Part shown: positions 11,594 to 22,692 of the stretch, one piece after another
Layout of the letters: the number at the start of each line of letters is the position of its first letter
Numbering within the stretch: the stretch's first letter is position 1
Origin: Demequina sp.
Lineage (GTDB): Bacteria > Actinomycetota > Actinomycetes > Actinomycetales > Demequinaceae
DNA length: 36,901 bases
Reading direction: 5' to 3'
Assembly (NCBI RefSeq): GCF_024642165.1
Contig: NZ_JAHEBP010000007.1
Coordinates: 1-36,901 of the forward strand
Program-made: the position numbers and the translations under genes
Notes under the pieces: generated by a model
What the model was told of the DNA's origin: nothing
Seen by the model: the letters and a program-made list of their open reading frames with translations, nothing else
The model's database searches: none

Positions 11594-12501
11594 ACCCAGA
11601 TCTCCTTGTCCTGGACCACCATGGTGCCGGAGCCGGCGGACGTGAATACCTCGGCGAGGATGGAGTGGGCCTCGCGCCCGTCGATCACGTGGGCCTGCGG
11701 CACCCCGCCACGGACGGCGCGCAGGCACGCCTCCATCTTGGGGCGCATGCCGGACTCCAGCGTGGGCAGCAGCTGCTCGAGGTTCGCTGCGCTGATCGAG
11801 CTGATGAGGGAGTCGCGGTCGGGCCAGTTGCCGTAGAGGCCCTCGACGTCGGTCAGGACGATCAGCTTGCGGGCCCGCAGCGCGATGGAGATCGCCGCGG
11901 CCGCGGTGTCCGCGTTGACATTGAGCACGGTGGTCGGGTCGTCCACGTCGGGGGCCACGGTGCTGACCACGGGGATGCGGCCCGCCTGGATGATGTCGGT
12001 GACGGCGCCGGGATTGACCTTGACCACGTCCCCGACCAGCCCGATGTCGACAGGCTCGCCGTCCACCATCGCGTGGCGGCGCTTCGCCTGCAGCATGCCG
12101 GCGTCCTCGCCGGAGAGCCCGACCGCGTAGGGGCCGTGGTCGTTGATGAGCCCCACGAGCTCGCGCGAGACCTGCCCGGTGAGCACCATCCGGACCACGT
12201 CCATCGCCTCGGGCGTGGTGACCCGCAGGCCGCCACGGAACTCCGACTCGATGCCCAGCTTGGACAGCATCCCGGAGATCTGGGGGCCGCCGCCGTGGAC
12301 CACCACGGGGTGCAGGCCCAGCAGCCGCAGGTGAACGATGTCCTGCGCGAAGGCGCGCTTCAGGTCCTCGTCGATCATGGCGTTGCCGCCGTACTTGACC
12401 ACCACGATGGCGCCGTGGAACGTCTCGATCCATGGCATGGCGTCGATGAGCACGCCCACCTTCTGGCGCGGAGTGAGGTCGGGGGTGTCGATATCTGTCA
12501 T
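11590..12501 (-). CDS. argB: Acetylglutamate kinase
   Basis: VVKYGGNAM and VHGGGPQI motifs. Confidence 0.97.
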   Translation of the reverse strand: MTDIDTPDLTPRQKVGVLIDAMPWIETFHGAIVVVKYGGNAMIDEDLKRAFAQDIVHLRLLGLHPVVVHGGGPQISGMLSKLGIESEFRGGLRVTTPEAMDVVRMVLTGQVSRELVGLINDHGPYAVGLSGEDAGMLQAKRRHAMVDGEPVDIGLVGDVVKVNPGAVTDIIQAGRIPVVSTVAPDVDDPTTVLNVNADTAAAAISIALRARKLIVLTDVEGLYGNWPDRDSLISSISAANLEQLLPTLESGMRPKMEACLRAVRGGVPQAHVIDGREAHSILAEVFTSAGSGTMVVQDKEIWV

Positions 12502-13673
12502 GAGGAGTACGCGCTGTTCTCGTGGACGTAGTCGTGAGTGAGGTCATTGGTCCAGACGGTCGCCGAGGAGCCACCGGCGTGCAGATCCAGGACGATGCGC
12601 ACCTCGCGGCCGCTCAGGTCCACCAGATCGCGATCGTCGCCCACGCCCGAGGCGCGGCACACCTGGATGCCGTTGACGGTGACGTCGAGCGCGGTCGCGT
12701 CGTACGGCGCGATCGACTCCGGCACGGTGCCCGCGGCGGAGATGATGCGGCCCCAGTTGGGGTCGTTGCCGAAGATCGCGGCCTTGAAGAGATTGGAGCG
12801 GGTGATGGCCCGCGCCACGGCCTCCGCGGCGTCCTCGGTGGTGGCGTTCGTGACCGTCACGGCGATCTCGTGACTGGCGCCCTCGGCATCCGCCACCAGC
12901 CCTCGCGCCAGCGCGGCGCACACCTCCGTCAGGGCCTCCTCGAACTCGCCCGCGGCGGGGACGATGCCGGAGGCGCCCGAGGCGAGCAGCAGCACCGTGT
13001 CGTTGGTGGACATGCAGCCGTCGGAGTCGACGCGATCGAAGGTGCGCCGGGTCGCGGCGCGCAGGGCCGCATCGGCCCGCCCGACGGTGACCGAGGCGTC
13101 CGTGGTGATCACGCAGAGCATGGTCGCGAGGCCCGGCGCGAGCATGCCCGCGCCCTTCGCCATCCCGCCCACGCTCCAGCCGGCTCGCTGTGCGACGGCT
13201 TGCTTGGGCACGGTGTCGGTGGTCATGATGGCGTGAGCCGCATGGTCCCCGCCGTCCGCCGCCAACCCGGCCGCGGCAGCGTCGACCCCGGCGAGCAGGC
13301 GGTCCATGGGCAGCCGCACGCCGATCAGTCCCGTCGAGCACACGGCGACGTCGCCGGACGAGACCTCGCGGCCGTGCTCGGCGAGGGCGGCGGCGACGTG
13401 CTCGGCGGTGCGGTGGGTGTCGAGGAAGCCCGCGGGCCCGGTGGCGGCATTCGCCCCGCCTGAGTTGAGGATGACGGCATCGACGCGACCGTCGGACACG
13501 ACCTGGCGCGACCAGGTCACGGGTGCGGCGACCACGCGGTTCGAGGTGAACACGCCGGCAGCGACCCGCTCGGGTCCCTCGTTGACCACGAGTGCGACGT
13601 CGCGGGCGCCCGTGGACTTCAGGCCCGCGGCCACGCCGGCGGCGACGAATCCCTGTGCGGCCGTGATGCTCAT
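12498..13673 (-). CDS. argJ: Bifunctional ornithine acetyltransferase / N-acetylglutamate synthase
   Basis: [19 protein letters not shown] start; ArgJ self-cleavage-type motif ([14 protein letters not shown]). Confidence 0.96.
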   Translation of the reverse strand: MSITAAQGFVAAGVAAGLKSTGARDVALVVNEGPERVAAGVFTSNRVVAAPVTWSRQVVSDGRVDAVILNSGGANAATGPAGFLDTHRTAEHVAAALAEHGREVSSGDVAVCSTGLIGVRLPMDRLLAGVDAAAAGLAADGGDHAAHAIMTTDTVPKQAVAQRAGWSVGGMAKGAGMLAPGLATMLCVITTDASVTVGRADAALRAATRRTFDRVDSDGCMSTNDTVLLLASGASGIVPAAGEFEEALTEVCAALARGLVADAEGASHEIAVTVTNATTEDAAEAVARAITRSNLFKAAIFGNDPNWGRIISAAGTVPESIAPYDATALDVTVNGIQVCRASGVGDDRDLVDLSGREVRIVLDLHAGGSSATVWTNDLTHDYVHENSAYSS

Positions 13674-14713
13674 GGCGCGACTCCGATCGTGGTGAGCCCA
13701 GCGGTCTCCTCGAGACCCAGGGCGATGTTCATCGACTGCAGCGCCGCCCCCGCGGTGCCCTTGACCAGGTTGTCGATCGCGCACACGATGACCACCCGGC
13801 CGGCCTTGCCGTCGACGGCGACCTGCATCAGCGCCGTGTTCGCGCCGAGGGTCGCGGCCGTGCTGGGCCACTGCCCCTCGGGGAGCAGGTGGACGAAGGG
13901 TTCGTCGGCGTACGCGGCCTCCCAGGCGTCGCGCACCGCCTCGACGTGCACGCCGCGCGCGAGCGGGGCGGTCACGGTCGCGAGGATCCCCCGCGCCATG
14001 GGCACCAGCGTGGGCGTGAAGCTCAGCCGCACGCCGGACGCGCCGGCGGACTCGAGGTTCTGGATGATCTCAGGGATGTGGCGGTGCGAGCCTCCCACGC
14101 CGTACGGCTGCGCTGCGCCGAGCGCCTCCGAGGCGAGCAGATGCGTCGCGAGCTTCTTGCCCGCGCCGGAGTAGCCGTTCGCGAGCACCGCGACCACATC
14201 GGCCGCGTCGACCACGCCCGCGGCGACGCCGGGCTGAAGCGCCAGCGTCACGGCGGTGACGTTGCATCCCGGGACGGCGATGCGCTTCACCCCCGCGAGG
14301 GCGTCGCGCTGACGACCGGCGGCGGTGAGGAGCTCGGGCATGCCGTAGGGCCACGTGCCGGCATGCTCACCCCCGTAGTACTCGGCCCACGCCCGCGCGT
14401 CCGCGAGCCGGTGGTCGGCACCGCAGTCGATGACCAGGGTCTCGGGCGGCAGCTGGGCGGCGACGGCCGCCGAGGCGCCATGCGGCAGCGCGAGCACCAC
14501 GACGTCGTGTCCGGCGAGCGTCTCCGGCGTGGTGTCGACGATGACGCGATCGGCCAGGTGACGCAGGTGCGGCTGATGCGCGCCCAGGGCGTCACCGGCG
14601 CTCGAGTGCGCCGTCAACGCGCCGAACTCGACGTCGGGATGGGCGGAGAACACGCGCAGCACCTCGCCGCCGACGTAGCCGGAGGCGCCGGACACGGCCA
14701 CGGAGATGCTCAT
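13670..14713 (-). CDS. argC: N-acetyl-gamma-glutamyl-phosphate reductase
   Basis: [34 protein letters not shown] active-site region. Confidence 0.96.
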   Translation of the reverse strand: MSISVAVSGASGYVGGEVLRVFSAHPDVEFGALTAHSSAGDALGAHQPHLRHLADRVIVDTTPETLAGHDVVVLALPHGASAAVAAQLPPETLVIDCGADHRLADARAWAEYYGGEHAGTWPYGMPELLTAAGRQRDALAGVKRIAVPGCNVTAVTLALQPGVAAGVVDAADVVAVLANGYSGAGKKLATHLLASEALGAAQPYGVGGSHRHIPEIIQNLESAGASGVRLSFTPTLVPMARGILATVTAPLARGVHVEAVRDAWEAAYADEPFVHLLPEGQWPSTAATLGANTALMQVAVDGKAGRVVIVCAIDNLVKGTAGAALQSMNIALGLEETAGLTTIGVAP

Positions 14714-14714
14714 A

Positions 14715-14728
14715 TGAATGACTATACA
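14715..14728. promoter_or_regulatory. Candidate ARG box (ArgR operator) at argC
   Basis: TGAATGACTATACA versus TGAAT-N4-ATTCA: one mismatch in the arms. A TGCAT half-site lies 20 bp away (14735). Confidence 0.5.
14721..14726 (-). promoter_or_regulatory. Putative argC -10 element
   Basis: Minus strand TATAGT, 7 nt before the argC ATG. Confidence 0.5.
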
Positions 14729-14771
14729 CACCACTGCATAACCTAGGATCACACCACGTACCATGCTCCTT

Positions 14772-15752
14772 GTGAGAGCGATCCAGGTGATGAAGCCGGG
14801 CGGGCCCGAGGTGCTCGAGTCCGTCGAGCTGCCCCGCCCCGTCGCCACCCCTGGTCACGTCGTGGTGCGCGTGGAGGCCGCCGGCGTCAACTTCATCGAC
14901 ACCTATCAGCGCTCGGGCGCGTACCCGCTGCCGCTCCCCTTCGTTCCCGGCAAGGAGGGCGCCGGGCAGATCGTCGAGGTGGGCGAGGGCGTCGAGGACT
15001 TCGTCGAGGGCGAGGGCGTCGCATGGGCGTTCACCGCGGCCTCCTACGCCGAGTACGTGCTGGTGCCCGCCACGGATCTGTACGTGGTCCCCGAGGATGT
15101 CGAGCTGGACATGGCGGCCGCCGTGATCCTCCAGGGACTCACGGCGCACTACCTGGTCACCTCGTCGTACACGGTGCTGCCGGGTGACACGGTGCTGATT
15201 CACGCCGCCGCCGGCGGCGTGGGCCTGCTCCTGACCCAGCTCGCGGTGGCACGCGGCGCCAGCGTGATCGGCACCGTGAGCACCGAGGACAAGGCCCGGA
15301 TCGCACTGCAGGCCGGCGCCACCCACGTGTTGCGCTACGACGAGATGGCGGATGTCTCCACCGAACTGCCCGTCGCGGTACGCGAACTGGTGCCCGAGGG
15401 CGTCCACGCGGCGTACGACGGCGTGGGCCGCACCACCTTCGACGGGTCTCTCGCGTCGCTGCGGCGCCGCGGCAGCATGGTGCTGTTCGGAGCGGCATCC
15501 GGGCCGGTGCCCCCGGTGGACCCGCAGCGGCTCAACCGCGCGGGCTCCGTCTTTCTGAGCCGACCGACGCTCAGCGACTTCATCGCGACGGCCGATGAGC
15601 GCGAGTGGCGCTCGAGCGACATCTTCCACGGACTCGCACTGGGAGACCTCAGCGTCCGGATCGACCACGGGTACGCGTTGGAGGAGGCGGCGCAGGCGCA
15701 TCGCGCGCTCGAGGGCCGCCTCACCAGCGGCAAGCTGCTGCTCCACCCCTGA
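14772..15752 (+). CDS. Zinc-binding-type quinone oxidoreductase
   Basis: (M)[22 protein letters not shown]... [18 protein letters not shown] 14772 preferred over ATG 14763 on promoter geometry. Confidence 0.9.
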   Translation: MRAIQVMKPGGPEVLESVELPRPVATPGHVVVRVEAAGVNFIDTYQRSGAYPLPLPFVPGKEGAGQIVEVGEGVEDFVEGEGVAWAFTAASYAEYVLVPATDLYVVPEDVELDMAAAVILQGLTAHYLVTSSYTVLPGDTVLIHAAAGGVGLLLTQLAVARGASVIGTVSTEDKARIALQAGATHVLRYDEMADVSTELPVAVRELVPEGVHAAYDGVGRTTFDGSLASLRRRGSMVLFGAASGPVPPVDPQRLNRAGSVFLSRPTLSDFIATADEREWRSSDIFHGLALGDLSVRIDHGYALEEAAQAHRALEGRLTSGKLLLHP

Positions 15753-15831
15753 GCGGTCGATTCCGCGCCGCTTCACCTGACGGTCGTGTCCCGGACACAC
15801 GTTCGTGACATCGCTTGGGCACAATGAAGCC

Positions 15832-16332
15832 ATGCAGACCCTCCGCCTCCGCGTCATGCGGCCGGCCGACATCACGTCGGTCACGGCGCTGAATGCCGCC
15901 GCGGCGCCGGCGGTCAATCTCCTCAGCGAGGTCGAGGTGGCCGAGCTGCACGGCATGTGCGACGTGGCGCTGGTGGCGACCAACCGGGATCGCGATGTCA
16001 TCGCCTTCCTGCTCAGCCTGGGCATGGGCCAGCCGTACCAGTCGGAGAACTACCGCTGGTTCGAGGCGCGCGGGGTGCGACACCAGTACATCGACCGCAT
16101 CGTCGTGTCGTCGTCCGCGTCCGGCACCGGCGTGGGGCGCGCGCTGTACGAGTCCGTGTTCGAACGGGCACGGGAGCGAGGCGCCACCGAGGTCACCACC
16201 GAGGTGCAGCTTGACCCGCCCAACCCGGGTTCCGTGGTGTTCCACGAGCACCTGGGCTTCCAGCGCGTCGCGGAGCAGCACACCAGGGGCGGCACGGTGC
16301 GCGTGGCGCTGCTCGCGCGCCTCGTGACCTGA
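15832..16332 (+). CDS. GNAT-family acetyltransferase
   Basis: Acetyl-CoA-binding motif SGTGVGRALYESVFERARERGA. Confidence 0.85.
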   Translation: MQTLRLRVMRPADITSVTALNAAAAPAVNLLSEVEVAELHGMCDVALVATNRDRDVIAFLLSLGMGQPYQSENYRWFEARGVRHQYIDRIVVSSSASGTGVGRALYESVFERARERGATEVTTEVQLDPPNPGSVVFHEHLGFQRVAEQHTRGGTVRVALLARLVT

Positions 16333-16337
16333 GCGGC

Positions 16338-17015
16338 TCAGGCCCCGGCCAGCTCCCCCGACATACGTGCGCGCTCGTCGACGTGCTGGCGAAGCGCGAA
16401 GGCGAGGACGCGCTGTTCGGCGGCGAACTTTCGCGCCGTGAGCCGGATCAGCTCGCGCACCTGGTCGAGCTCGAGGTCCTCGCCATCCGGACCCAGGAGG
16501 GAACGCACGTACGCCGCCACGTCGGGCCCGGGCTTGAGGGGGGCGTGCACCATGAACGCGATCGACTCCCACGTGCCGGGGCCGAGCCCTCGGACCGCGA
16601 GCAGCAGGTTGGCGACGGACGGCTCGCGCTCGCGCACCGCCTCCTGGAAGTCCTTCGCGGTGCGGATGCCGGTGCCCACCAGCAGCCGGGCGGATTCATG
16701 GATGACCTCGGCGCGGCGGCGCGGCACCCCGAGCACCGTGGAGTCGCCCCAGCGCTCGCCGATGATCTGGCTGATGCCGTCGGGCTCGAGCTCGACCAGC
16801 TCGGCCAGATCATCGAGGAGCTTGCCCGGGCGCCGGCGCATGACATTGTCCCCGATCTCGGCAATGGATGCCGGCGGGATCTGGGATGCGTAGACGCCAG
16901 TGATGAGGGCTAGCTCGCCTTGAGCGGGATATCCCCACGGGGCGGCGTCACGCCAACCCGAAGGGAGGACCGCCCCCAGCGCCGCCCTCAACTCCGGCAC
17001 GAGGTCCTCGACCAT
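16338..17015 (-). CDS. Conserved hypothetical protein, possibly HhH (helix-hairpin-helix) type
   Basis: MVEDLVPELRAAL...; LLAVRGLGPGTWESIAFMVHAP resembles an HhH-GPD-type hairpin. Start set at 17015 (TACGGT-6 nt-ATG). Confidence 0.6.
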   Translation of the reverse strand: MVEDLVPELRAALGAVLPSGWRDAAPWGYPAQGELALITGVYASQIPPASIAEIGDNVMRRRPGKLLDDLAELVELEPDGISQIIGERWGDSTVLGVPRRRAEVIHESARLLVGTGIRTAKDFQEAVREREPSVANLLLAVRGLGPGTWESIAFMVHAPLKPGPDVAAYVRSLLGPDGEDLELDQVRELIRLTARKFAAEQRVLAFALRQHVDERARMSGELAGA

Positions 17016-17125
17016 GCCCTCACCGTACGCCCGCAACGCCGCCGTGGCCACCCGCCCAAAAGGGACAAAAGCCACGACATGGTCAATGCGGGCATGGGTA
17101 CGCTCGAGGCCCGTAGGCTCGAGTC

Positions 17126-18196
17126 ATGCGCATTCTGATCGTGGGCGGCACCGGGCTCATCTCCTCCGAACTTGTCGCCCAGGCGGCCGCCGCGGGCCAC
17201 GACGTGACGATCGTCACCAGGGGGAGGTCGACGGTCGCCACGGCGCCAGACGGCGTGCGATCGGTTCACGCGGATGCCACCGATCCCGCGCAGCTGAGAT
17301 CCGCGCTCCACGGGATGCGACTGCGGCGCGAGCGCTTCGACGCGGTGGTCCAGTTCATCGCGTTCCGACCCGAGCAGGTCGCCGACGATGTCGAGACCTT
17401 CGCCGCCCTGACCGCCCAGTACGTCCTGGTCGCGACGTCCGCCTCCTACGCGACCTTCGACCGGCTCCACCCCCTCACCGAGGACACGGAACAGGAGAAC
17501 CAGTTCTGGGAGTACGCACGCCTCAAGGCGGAGTGCGAGCGGGTGCTGCGCGCGCGCGCCGGAGCGGCGGGACTCGGGTGGACCATCGTGAGGCCCGCAC
17601 ACACGTACGGCGACTCCAAGATCCCGGGATTCACGGCGAACTCGGCGCACCCGTGGACGCTCGTGGACCGGATGCGCCGCGGTGCCGACGTGGTGATCCC
17701 CGGCGACGGCACGTCGCTGTGGACCCTCACCCACGCGTCGGACGTCGCCGCGGGCATGCTCGGCCTGGTGGGGAACGATGCGGCGCTGGGCGAGGCTGTG
17801 CACGTCACCTCCGACGAGGCGCTCACCTGGACGGGGATCTACGGGACCATCGCCCGCGCCGCCGGGGTCACGCCGGAGCGGCTGGCGGAGCACACGGTTC
17901 ATGTCCCCTCCGATGCCCTCGTCGCAGCGCGCCCGTGGGAGGAGGGCTCCATCAGGGGCGACAAGATGCACCCCGCGGTCTATGACACGTCGAAGATCAA
18001 GCGGCTCGTGCCCGGCTGGGCGGCGCGGACGGCCTTCGCGGATGGCGTCGCGTCCGCCATCGCGTGGTTCGAGGCGGATCCCACGCGTCAGACGATCGAC
18101 GATGAGGCCAACGCCATGCTCGACCGGGTGGCCGCCATCTATCGCGACGCCCTGGATCGAGTGCGCGACGAGGTTCGGGCGCAGCCGGAGCGGTGA
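17126..18196 (+). CDS. NAD-dependent epimerase/dehydratase family protein
   Basis: MRILIVGGTGLISSELVAQA Rossmann motif. Confidence 0.85.
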   Translation: MRILIVGGTGLISSELVAQAAAAGHDVTIVTRGRSTVATAPDGVRSVHADATDPAQLRSALHGMRLRRERFDAVVQFIAFRPEQVADDVETFAALTAQYVLVATSASYATFDRLHPLTEDTEQENQFWEYARLKAECERVLRARAGAAGLGWTIVRPAHTYGDSKIPGFTANSAHPWTLVDRMRRGADVVIPGDGTSLWTLTHASDVAAGMLGLVGNDAALGEAVHVTSDEALTWTGIYGTIARAAGVTPERLAEHTVHVPSDALVAARPWEEGSIRGDKMHPAVYDTSKIKRLVPGWAARTAFADGVASAIAWFEADPTRQTIDDEANAMLDRVAAIYRDALDRVRDEVRAQPER

Positions 18197-18197
18197 C

Positions 18198-18539
18198 GTG
18201 ACAGGCGATCGAGGCGACGAGCCGGGCGAGGACGGCGCCGGCGACGGCGCCCAGGAACTCCCGGACACGGTGCCCGCCGAGTGGACCGAGGAGCTCGGGG
18301 ACGGCACGCCGGCTCCCGATCGGCCACGCGGCCGGGACCCGGAGGTCGCGTTCCCGCTCGCGATCGTGTCCACGGCGCTGGGCGTCGTGGGACTCACGGT
18401 CCCGTCGCTCGCCTGGGTCGCGGCGGCGCTCGGCGTCATCTCGTATCTGCTGCGCGCCCCGCACGGCCCCACCCGAGCCTTCGCGATCATCGGGACGGTG
18501 TTCGGCCTCGTCGGCATCGGCAGCGCATTCGTCGGGTGA
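18198..18539 (+). CDS. Small membrane protein (two hydrophobic segments)
   Basis: GTG start directly after the epimerase stop; acidic N-terminus, then hydrophobic helices. Confidence 0.6.
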   Translation: MTGDRGDEPGEDGAGDGAQELPDTVPAEWTEELGDGTPAPDRPRGRDPEVAFPLAIVSTALGVVGLTVPSLAWVAAALGVISYLLRAPHGPTRAFAIIGTVFGLVGIGSAFVG

Positions 18540-18638
18540 CGTCCGCGCTACGCCAGGAGCGCCATCCCCTGCGAGACAGCCGGTCCCCGGGTTACGGTGA
18601 CCGAGAAGTCGATGCGTCAACCAAGGCGGAGGTGTGAG

Positions 18639-19358
18639 GTGCCCGTTCTCGACGGACAGACGGTGGTGGTGGTGGGCGGCGGCTCACACCTGGGACGTGC
18701 CATCGCGATCGCCGCGGCGGCGGAGGGCGCCACGGTGGTGGTGGCTGGTCCCACGGAGGCGAACGTGCGGGCGACCGCCGAGGAGATCGGCGGCAGCGCA
18801 CGGCCGATGGTCACCGACATCGCGGACGAGGCCTCGATCGCGGCCCTGGCGGACGCCGTGGGATCGGTGGACCACGTGGTCTGCACCGCCGCGATGCACG
18901 CGAACGGCAAGCTCGCCCAGGTCGACGCCGCGGCCGCGACCCGCGCCTACGCGGCGAAGGCGGTGGGCCCGCTGATGCTCGCCAAGCACCTCGCGCCGCG
19001 GATGAACGCGGGCGGCTCGTTCACGTTCCTCTCGGGGATCATGGGCCGACGCTTCGCACGCGGCCTCGCGGTGATGGGCGCCACCAATGCGGCCATCATC
19101 GGCGTCGCGCAGGCGCTCGCGGTGGAGATAGCACCGTTGCGCGTCAACACCATCGCTCCGGGAATGGTCGACTCCGGCGTCTATGACGGCATGAGCCCGG
19201 CCGGCCGCTCCGCGATGTTCGCCGGAACGGCGCGGCGATATCCGGTGCAGCGGATCGGCGAACCGCGGGATGTGGTGGAGGCCGTGATGTTCGCGATGAC
19301 CCAGTCGTTCCTCACGGGCGCGGTGATCGACGTCGATGGCGGTGGCCGCCTGGTGTGA
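18639..19358 (+). CDS. SDR-family oxidoreductase
   Basis: GGGSHLGRAIAIAAAAEGA, NTIAPGMVDSG and C-terminal IDVDGG motifs; GTG start with SD. Confidence 0.85.
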   Translation: MPVLDGQTVVVVGGGSHLGRAIAIAAAAEGATVVVAGPTEANVRATAEEIGGSARPMVTDIADEASIAALADAVGSVDHVVCTAAMHANGKLAQVDAAAATRAYAAKAVGPLMLAKHLAPRMNAGGSFTFLSGIMGRRFARGLAVMGATNAAIIGVAQALAVEIAPLRVNTIAPGMVDSGVYDGMSPAGRSAMFAGTARRYPVQRIGEPRDVVEAVMFAMTQSFLTGAVIDVDGGGRLV

Positions 19359-19365
19359 CGGCGCC

Positions 19366-19875
19366 CTAGCGACCGAGTGCATCGCGATAGATCTGCAGGT
19401 CCTGGTCCGAGAACACGCAGAAGATCACCTCGGTGACGTCCGGCGCCGAGGCGAGCGCGCGCCGCACGGCCCCGACCGCCACGCGCGCCGCCTGGTCCTT
19501 GGGATAGCCGAAGACGCCCGTGGAGATCGACGGGAACGCGATGGACCGCAGCCCGTGCTGCCGCGCGATCGCGATCGCTGTCTCGTAGCAGGAGGCGAGC
19601 GCCCGTTCCTCGCCCCGGTCCCCGCCATGCCACACGGGTCCCACGGCGTGGATGACGTGGCGCGATGGCAGATCGTACGCGCCGGTGATCTTCGCCGATC
19701 CCGTCGAGCACCCGCCCAACGTCCCGCATTCCTCGAGCAGGCCAGGGCCGGCGGCACGATGGATGGCGCCGTCGACGCCTCCGCCCCCCAGCAGCGACGA
19801 GTTCGCCGCGTTGACGATCGCGTCCACCGCGAGCGTGGTGATGTCCGCGCGACGCACCTTGAGGACTGCGGTCAT
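19366..19875 (-). CDS. Macro domain protein (ADP-ribose / O-acetyl-ADP-ribose deacetylase-like)
   Basis: [42 protein letters not shown] signatures. Confidence 0.93.
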   Translation of the reverse strand: MTAVLKVRRADITTLAVDAIVNAANSSLLGGGGVDGAIHRAAGPGLLEECGTLGGCSTGSAKITGAYDLPSRHVIHAVGPVWHGGDRGEERALASCYETAIAIARQHGLRSIAFPSISTGVFGYPKDQAARVAVGAVRRALASAPDVTEVIFCVFSDQDLQIYRDALGR

Positions 19876-20079
19876 CCGAGCGCCTTTCGGACGGTCGCCG
19901 GTCGGCCACGGCTCGAATGATCGAGCCACGCGGAGACGCCGGCACGGGAAAGCAGGTCCAGCGAGGTCATGAGGTCCTCCTCATCATTCTTTCCTCACCC
20001 TAGGACCGCGAGCGGAACAATCGCCGGTCCGGCGCGGTTGGCATCCCATGGCAACCGACAACGACCCGAAGGGCCTTCG

Positions 20080-21033
20080 ATGAGCTGGACCGCCGCCCAC
20101 ATCCCCGACCTGACCGACCGCGTCGCCGTGGTCACCGGCGCGAACGGCGGGCTGGGTCTGGCGTGCGCCACGGAGCTGGCGCGCCATGGCGCGCACGTGA
20201 TCATGGCGTCCCGCAGTCCCCAGAAGACGGACGATGCGCGCTCGGCGCTCCTCGCCGAGGTCCCGGAGGCCTCGCTCGAGGTGGTGCCGCTCGATCTCGC
20301 GTCCCAGCGCTCGGTCGCCGAGGCCGTCACCGCCATCGCGAGCCGCCACCGGGCGATCGACATCCTCATCGCCAATGCCGGAGTCATGGCCATGCCGGAG
20401 GGGCGCACCGAGGATGGCTTCGAGACCCAGCTCGCGGTCAACCACCTGGGACACTGGACCCTCATCGCCGGCCTGCTCCCCGCCCTCCTCGCCGCCCCGG
20501 CGGCCCGCATCGTCACCACCACGTCGATCGCGCGGCACAACGGCGACCCCGTGGACCCGCGCAACCCGCACCTGGAGGGCACCTACGAGGACTGGAAGGC
20601 GTACGGACAGTCCAAACTGGCAGCCCTGCATCTGGCGCTTGGCCTCGACCGGGAGCTTCGCGCCGCGGGCACGTCCGCACGCGCCATCGCCGCCCACCCC
20701 GGGATCACCCACACCGACCTCCAGAAGCGCACCGTCCGCGAGGGCGGCGGGGGCAGCCAGGGACCCTTCTGGGAGAGCTTCGCCGAGCGCCGCGGCATGT
20801 CCGAGCAGCGCGGCGCACTCTCGCAGCTGCGCGCGGCCACGGATCCGGGCGCGCGTGGCGGCACCCTGTACGGCCCTCGCTGGGCGCTGGCGGGAGCGCC
20901 GGTTCGGCGGCCACTGTGGGGGCGCATGCTGCGGCGAGCGCGCACGGAGCACGCGATCGCCTCGCTGTGGCGCGCCTCGGAGGACGTGACCGGCGTCCCG
21001 ATGAACGTGCGCGCCGCGGAAGCCTCGCGGTAG
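20080..21033 (+). CDS. SDR-family oxidoreductase (protochlorophyllide-reductase-like group)
   Basis: VAVVTGANGGLGLACATELARHG, NAGVM, and NHLGHWTL. Confidence 0.9.
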   Translation: MSWTAAHIPDLTDRVAVVTGANGGLGLACATELARHGAHVIMASRSPQKTDDARSALLAEVPEASLEVVPLDLASQRSVAEAVTAIASRHRAIDILIANAGVMAMPEGRTEDGFETQLAVNHLGHWTLIAGLLPALLAAPAARIVTTTSIARHNGDPVDPRNPHLEGTYEDWKAYGQSKLAALHLALGLDRELRAAGTSARAIAAHPGITHTDLQKRTVREGGGGSQGPFWESFAERRGMSEQRGALSQLRAATDPGARGGTLYGPRWALAGAPVRRPLWGRMLRRARTEHAIASLWRASEDVTGVPMNVRAAEASR

Positions 21034-21077
21034 CCGAGCGGGTGCGCGCCCACGTCCTCGCGCGGCGCCACGGCCAC

Positions 21078-21557
21078 TCAGCCGTTCAGCCGCCCCGCCC
21101 GCGCATCGTCCACCGCGGCCCGTAGGCCGTCGAGGTCTCGCGTGCCCAGGTAGATCTGGCGGCCGTCGACGATCGTCAGCACCACCGCCTCGGAACCGGT
21201 CTGCGCGTACTGGCGGGCGCCATCGCGTCCGTGGCGCCAGCCCCAGCCGCCGAACTGCCGCATCGGGTGGTAGCGGCGCCGTTCCACGACGGTGATCTCG
21301 GGAACCGGGATCTCCGTGCGCAGCATGCCCGCGAGGCTCACACGGATCCGCTCGGGCTCGACGGTCAAGGTCAGCGGCAGCCACAGGAGGGCGTCGCAGA
21401 TCACCAGTGTGAGCACCAGCCACGGCCAGGTCTCCGCAAGATCCGTGCTGAACAGGAACGCCACCACCACCGCGATCGTCACCGCGGCCATCGCGGCGAG
21501 CACGATCGGCTGCTCGAAGGCGAACTGGCGGAAGCGACGCTGCGGCATGTCGACCAT
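21078..21557 (-). CDS. Membrane protein, PH-domain-like
   Basis: Two TM segments, then a LTVEPERIRVSL...PVPEITVVERRRY layout resembling bacterial PH-like proteins. Confidence 0.6.
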   Translation of the reverse strand: MVDMPQRRFRQFAFEQPIVLAAMAAVTIAVVVAFLFSTDLAETWPWLVLTLVICDALLWLPLTLTVEPERIRVSLAGMLRTEIPVPEITVVERRRYHPMRQFGGWGWRHGRDGARQYAQTGSEAVVLTIVDGRQIYLGTRDLDGLRAAVDDARAGRLNG

Positions 21558-21601
21558 CCTGCCAGCGGGGCGGGCGGCTTCTCGCGCGTCCGTGCCGCCG
21601 G

Positions 21602-22684
21602 TCAGAACAGCGTGAGCGACTCCAGCGCCCTGGCGCCCGCCGCATCGTCCCGGATGCCCGTGCGCCGCCACTCCCCCTGGTCATCGCGGGCGTTGGCGCG
21701 GCTTGCGACGGACCCGGTGTTCGGGTCCTCCGCCGCTCGCTCGAGCCCGTGCGCCGCGATGAGCGGCCTGATCCGCGACGCCAGCATCCGTCGGTACTCC
21801 TTCGGGGCGTAGGCGCCGTCGCCGTAGAGGGCGCGGTAGCGAGGGACCAGGTCGGGACGATGCGCGTTGAGCCATCGCGCATACCACTCCTTGACCCCGG
21901 GGCGCAGGTGGAGAGCGGAGTAGGTGACCGATGCGGCGCCGGCTTCCTTGATGCTCGCCAAAGCCTCGTCGAGGTGCTCCTCCGAATCCGTGAGGAAGGG
22001 CAGGATCGGCATCATGAAGACGGCGACGTCGAAGCCGGCCTCGGCGGCCGCCGCGACGGTCGCGAGCCGCGCCTGGATGGTCGGGGTGCCCGGCTCCATC
22101 GACTGCTGGAGCTCGTGGTCCGCGATGGCGATCGAGAGGCCCAGGTCGACCGGGACGGACTCCCGCGCGGCCGTCAGCAATGGCAGGTCGCGCCGCAGCA
22201 GCGAGCCCTTGGTGAGGATTGACATGGGCGTACCCGAGTCCGCGAGTGCACGGATGACCCCCGGCATGAGCCGATACCGACCCTCGGCGCGCTGATAGGG
22301 ATCGGTGTTGGTGCCCAGCGCGACGTGCTCGCGCTTCCACGTCGACTTGGTGAGGTCCTTGCGAAGCGCCTCGGCGATGTTGATCTTGACGATGAGCTGG
22401 CTGTCGAAGTCGGCGCCGGCGTCGAGCTCGAGATACCGGTGCGATGGCCGCGCGAAGCAGTAGACGCACGCATGGGAACAACCTCTGTACGGGTTGATGG
22501 TCCAGGTGAACGGCACCGCACTGCCCGGCCCGACGCGGTTCAATGCGCTCTTGGCAAGCACCTCATGGAAGGTCACTCCCGCAAATTCGGGAGTGGTGAC
22601 CGTCCGCACCAGGTTCGACATCCTCGCGAGCGCCGGCAGCGCATCGTCCGCCTCTGCGCGCAGCGCCTGCCCGTCCCATCGCAT
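21602..22684 (-). CDS. Rv2578c-family radical SAM protein (SplB-like)
   Basis: MRWDGQALRAE..., INPYRGCSHACVYCFAR (CxxxCxxC), VKINIAEALRKDL; no intein at the cysteine cluster. Confidence 0.9.
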   Translation of the reverse strand: MRWDGQALRAEADDALPALARMSNLVRTVTTPEFAGVTFHEVLAKSALNRVGPGSAVPFTWTINPYRGCSHACVYCFARPSHRYLELDAGADFDSQLIVKINIAEALRKDLTKSTWKREHVALGTNTDPYQRAEGRYRLMPGVIRALADSGTPMSILTKGSLLRRDLPLLTAARESVPVDLGLSIAIADHELQQSMEPGTPTIQARLATVAAAAEAGFDVAVFMMPILPFLTDSEEHLDEALASIKEAGAASVTYSALHLRPGVKEWYARWLNAHRPDLVPRYRALYGDGAYAPKEYRRMLASRIRPLIAAHGLERAAEDPNTGSVASRANARDDQGEWRRTGIRDDAAGARALESLTLF

Positions 22685-22692
22685 GCCACCAT

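Noticed and set aside
10346-12574. 742-aa minus-strand ORF fusing extra sequence to ArgD
   Set aside because: ArgD starts at 11593; the upstream part is an off-frame reading of argB.
14592-16025. 477-aa minus-strand ORF
   Set aside because: Antisense to the quinone oxidoreductase and shadow of argC; no domain-like sequence.
19366-19875. Macro-domain gene as part of a toxin-antitoxin (DarTG-like) or SIR2 system
   Set aside because: No DarT-, SirTM- or ART-like partner lies adjacent; neighbours are ordinary SDR genes.
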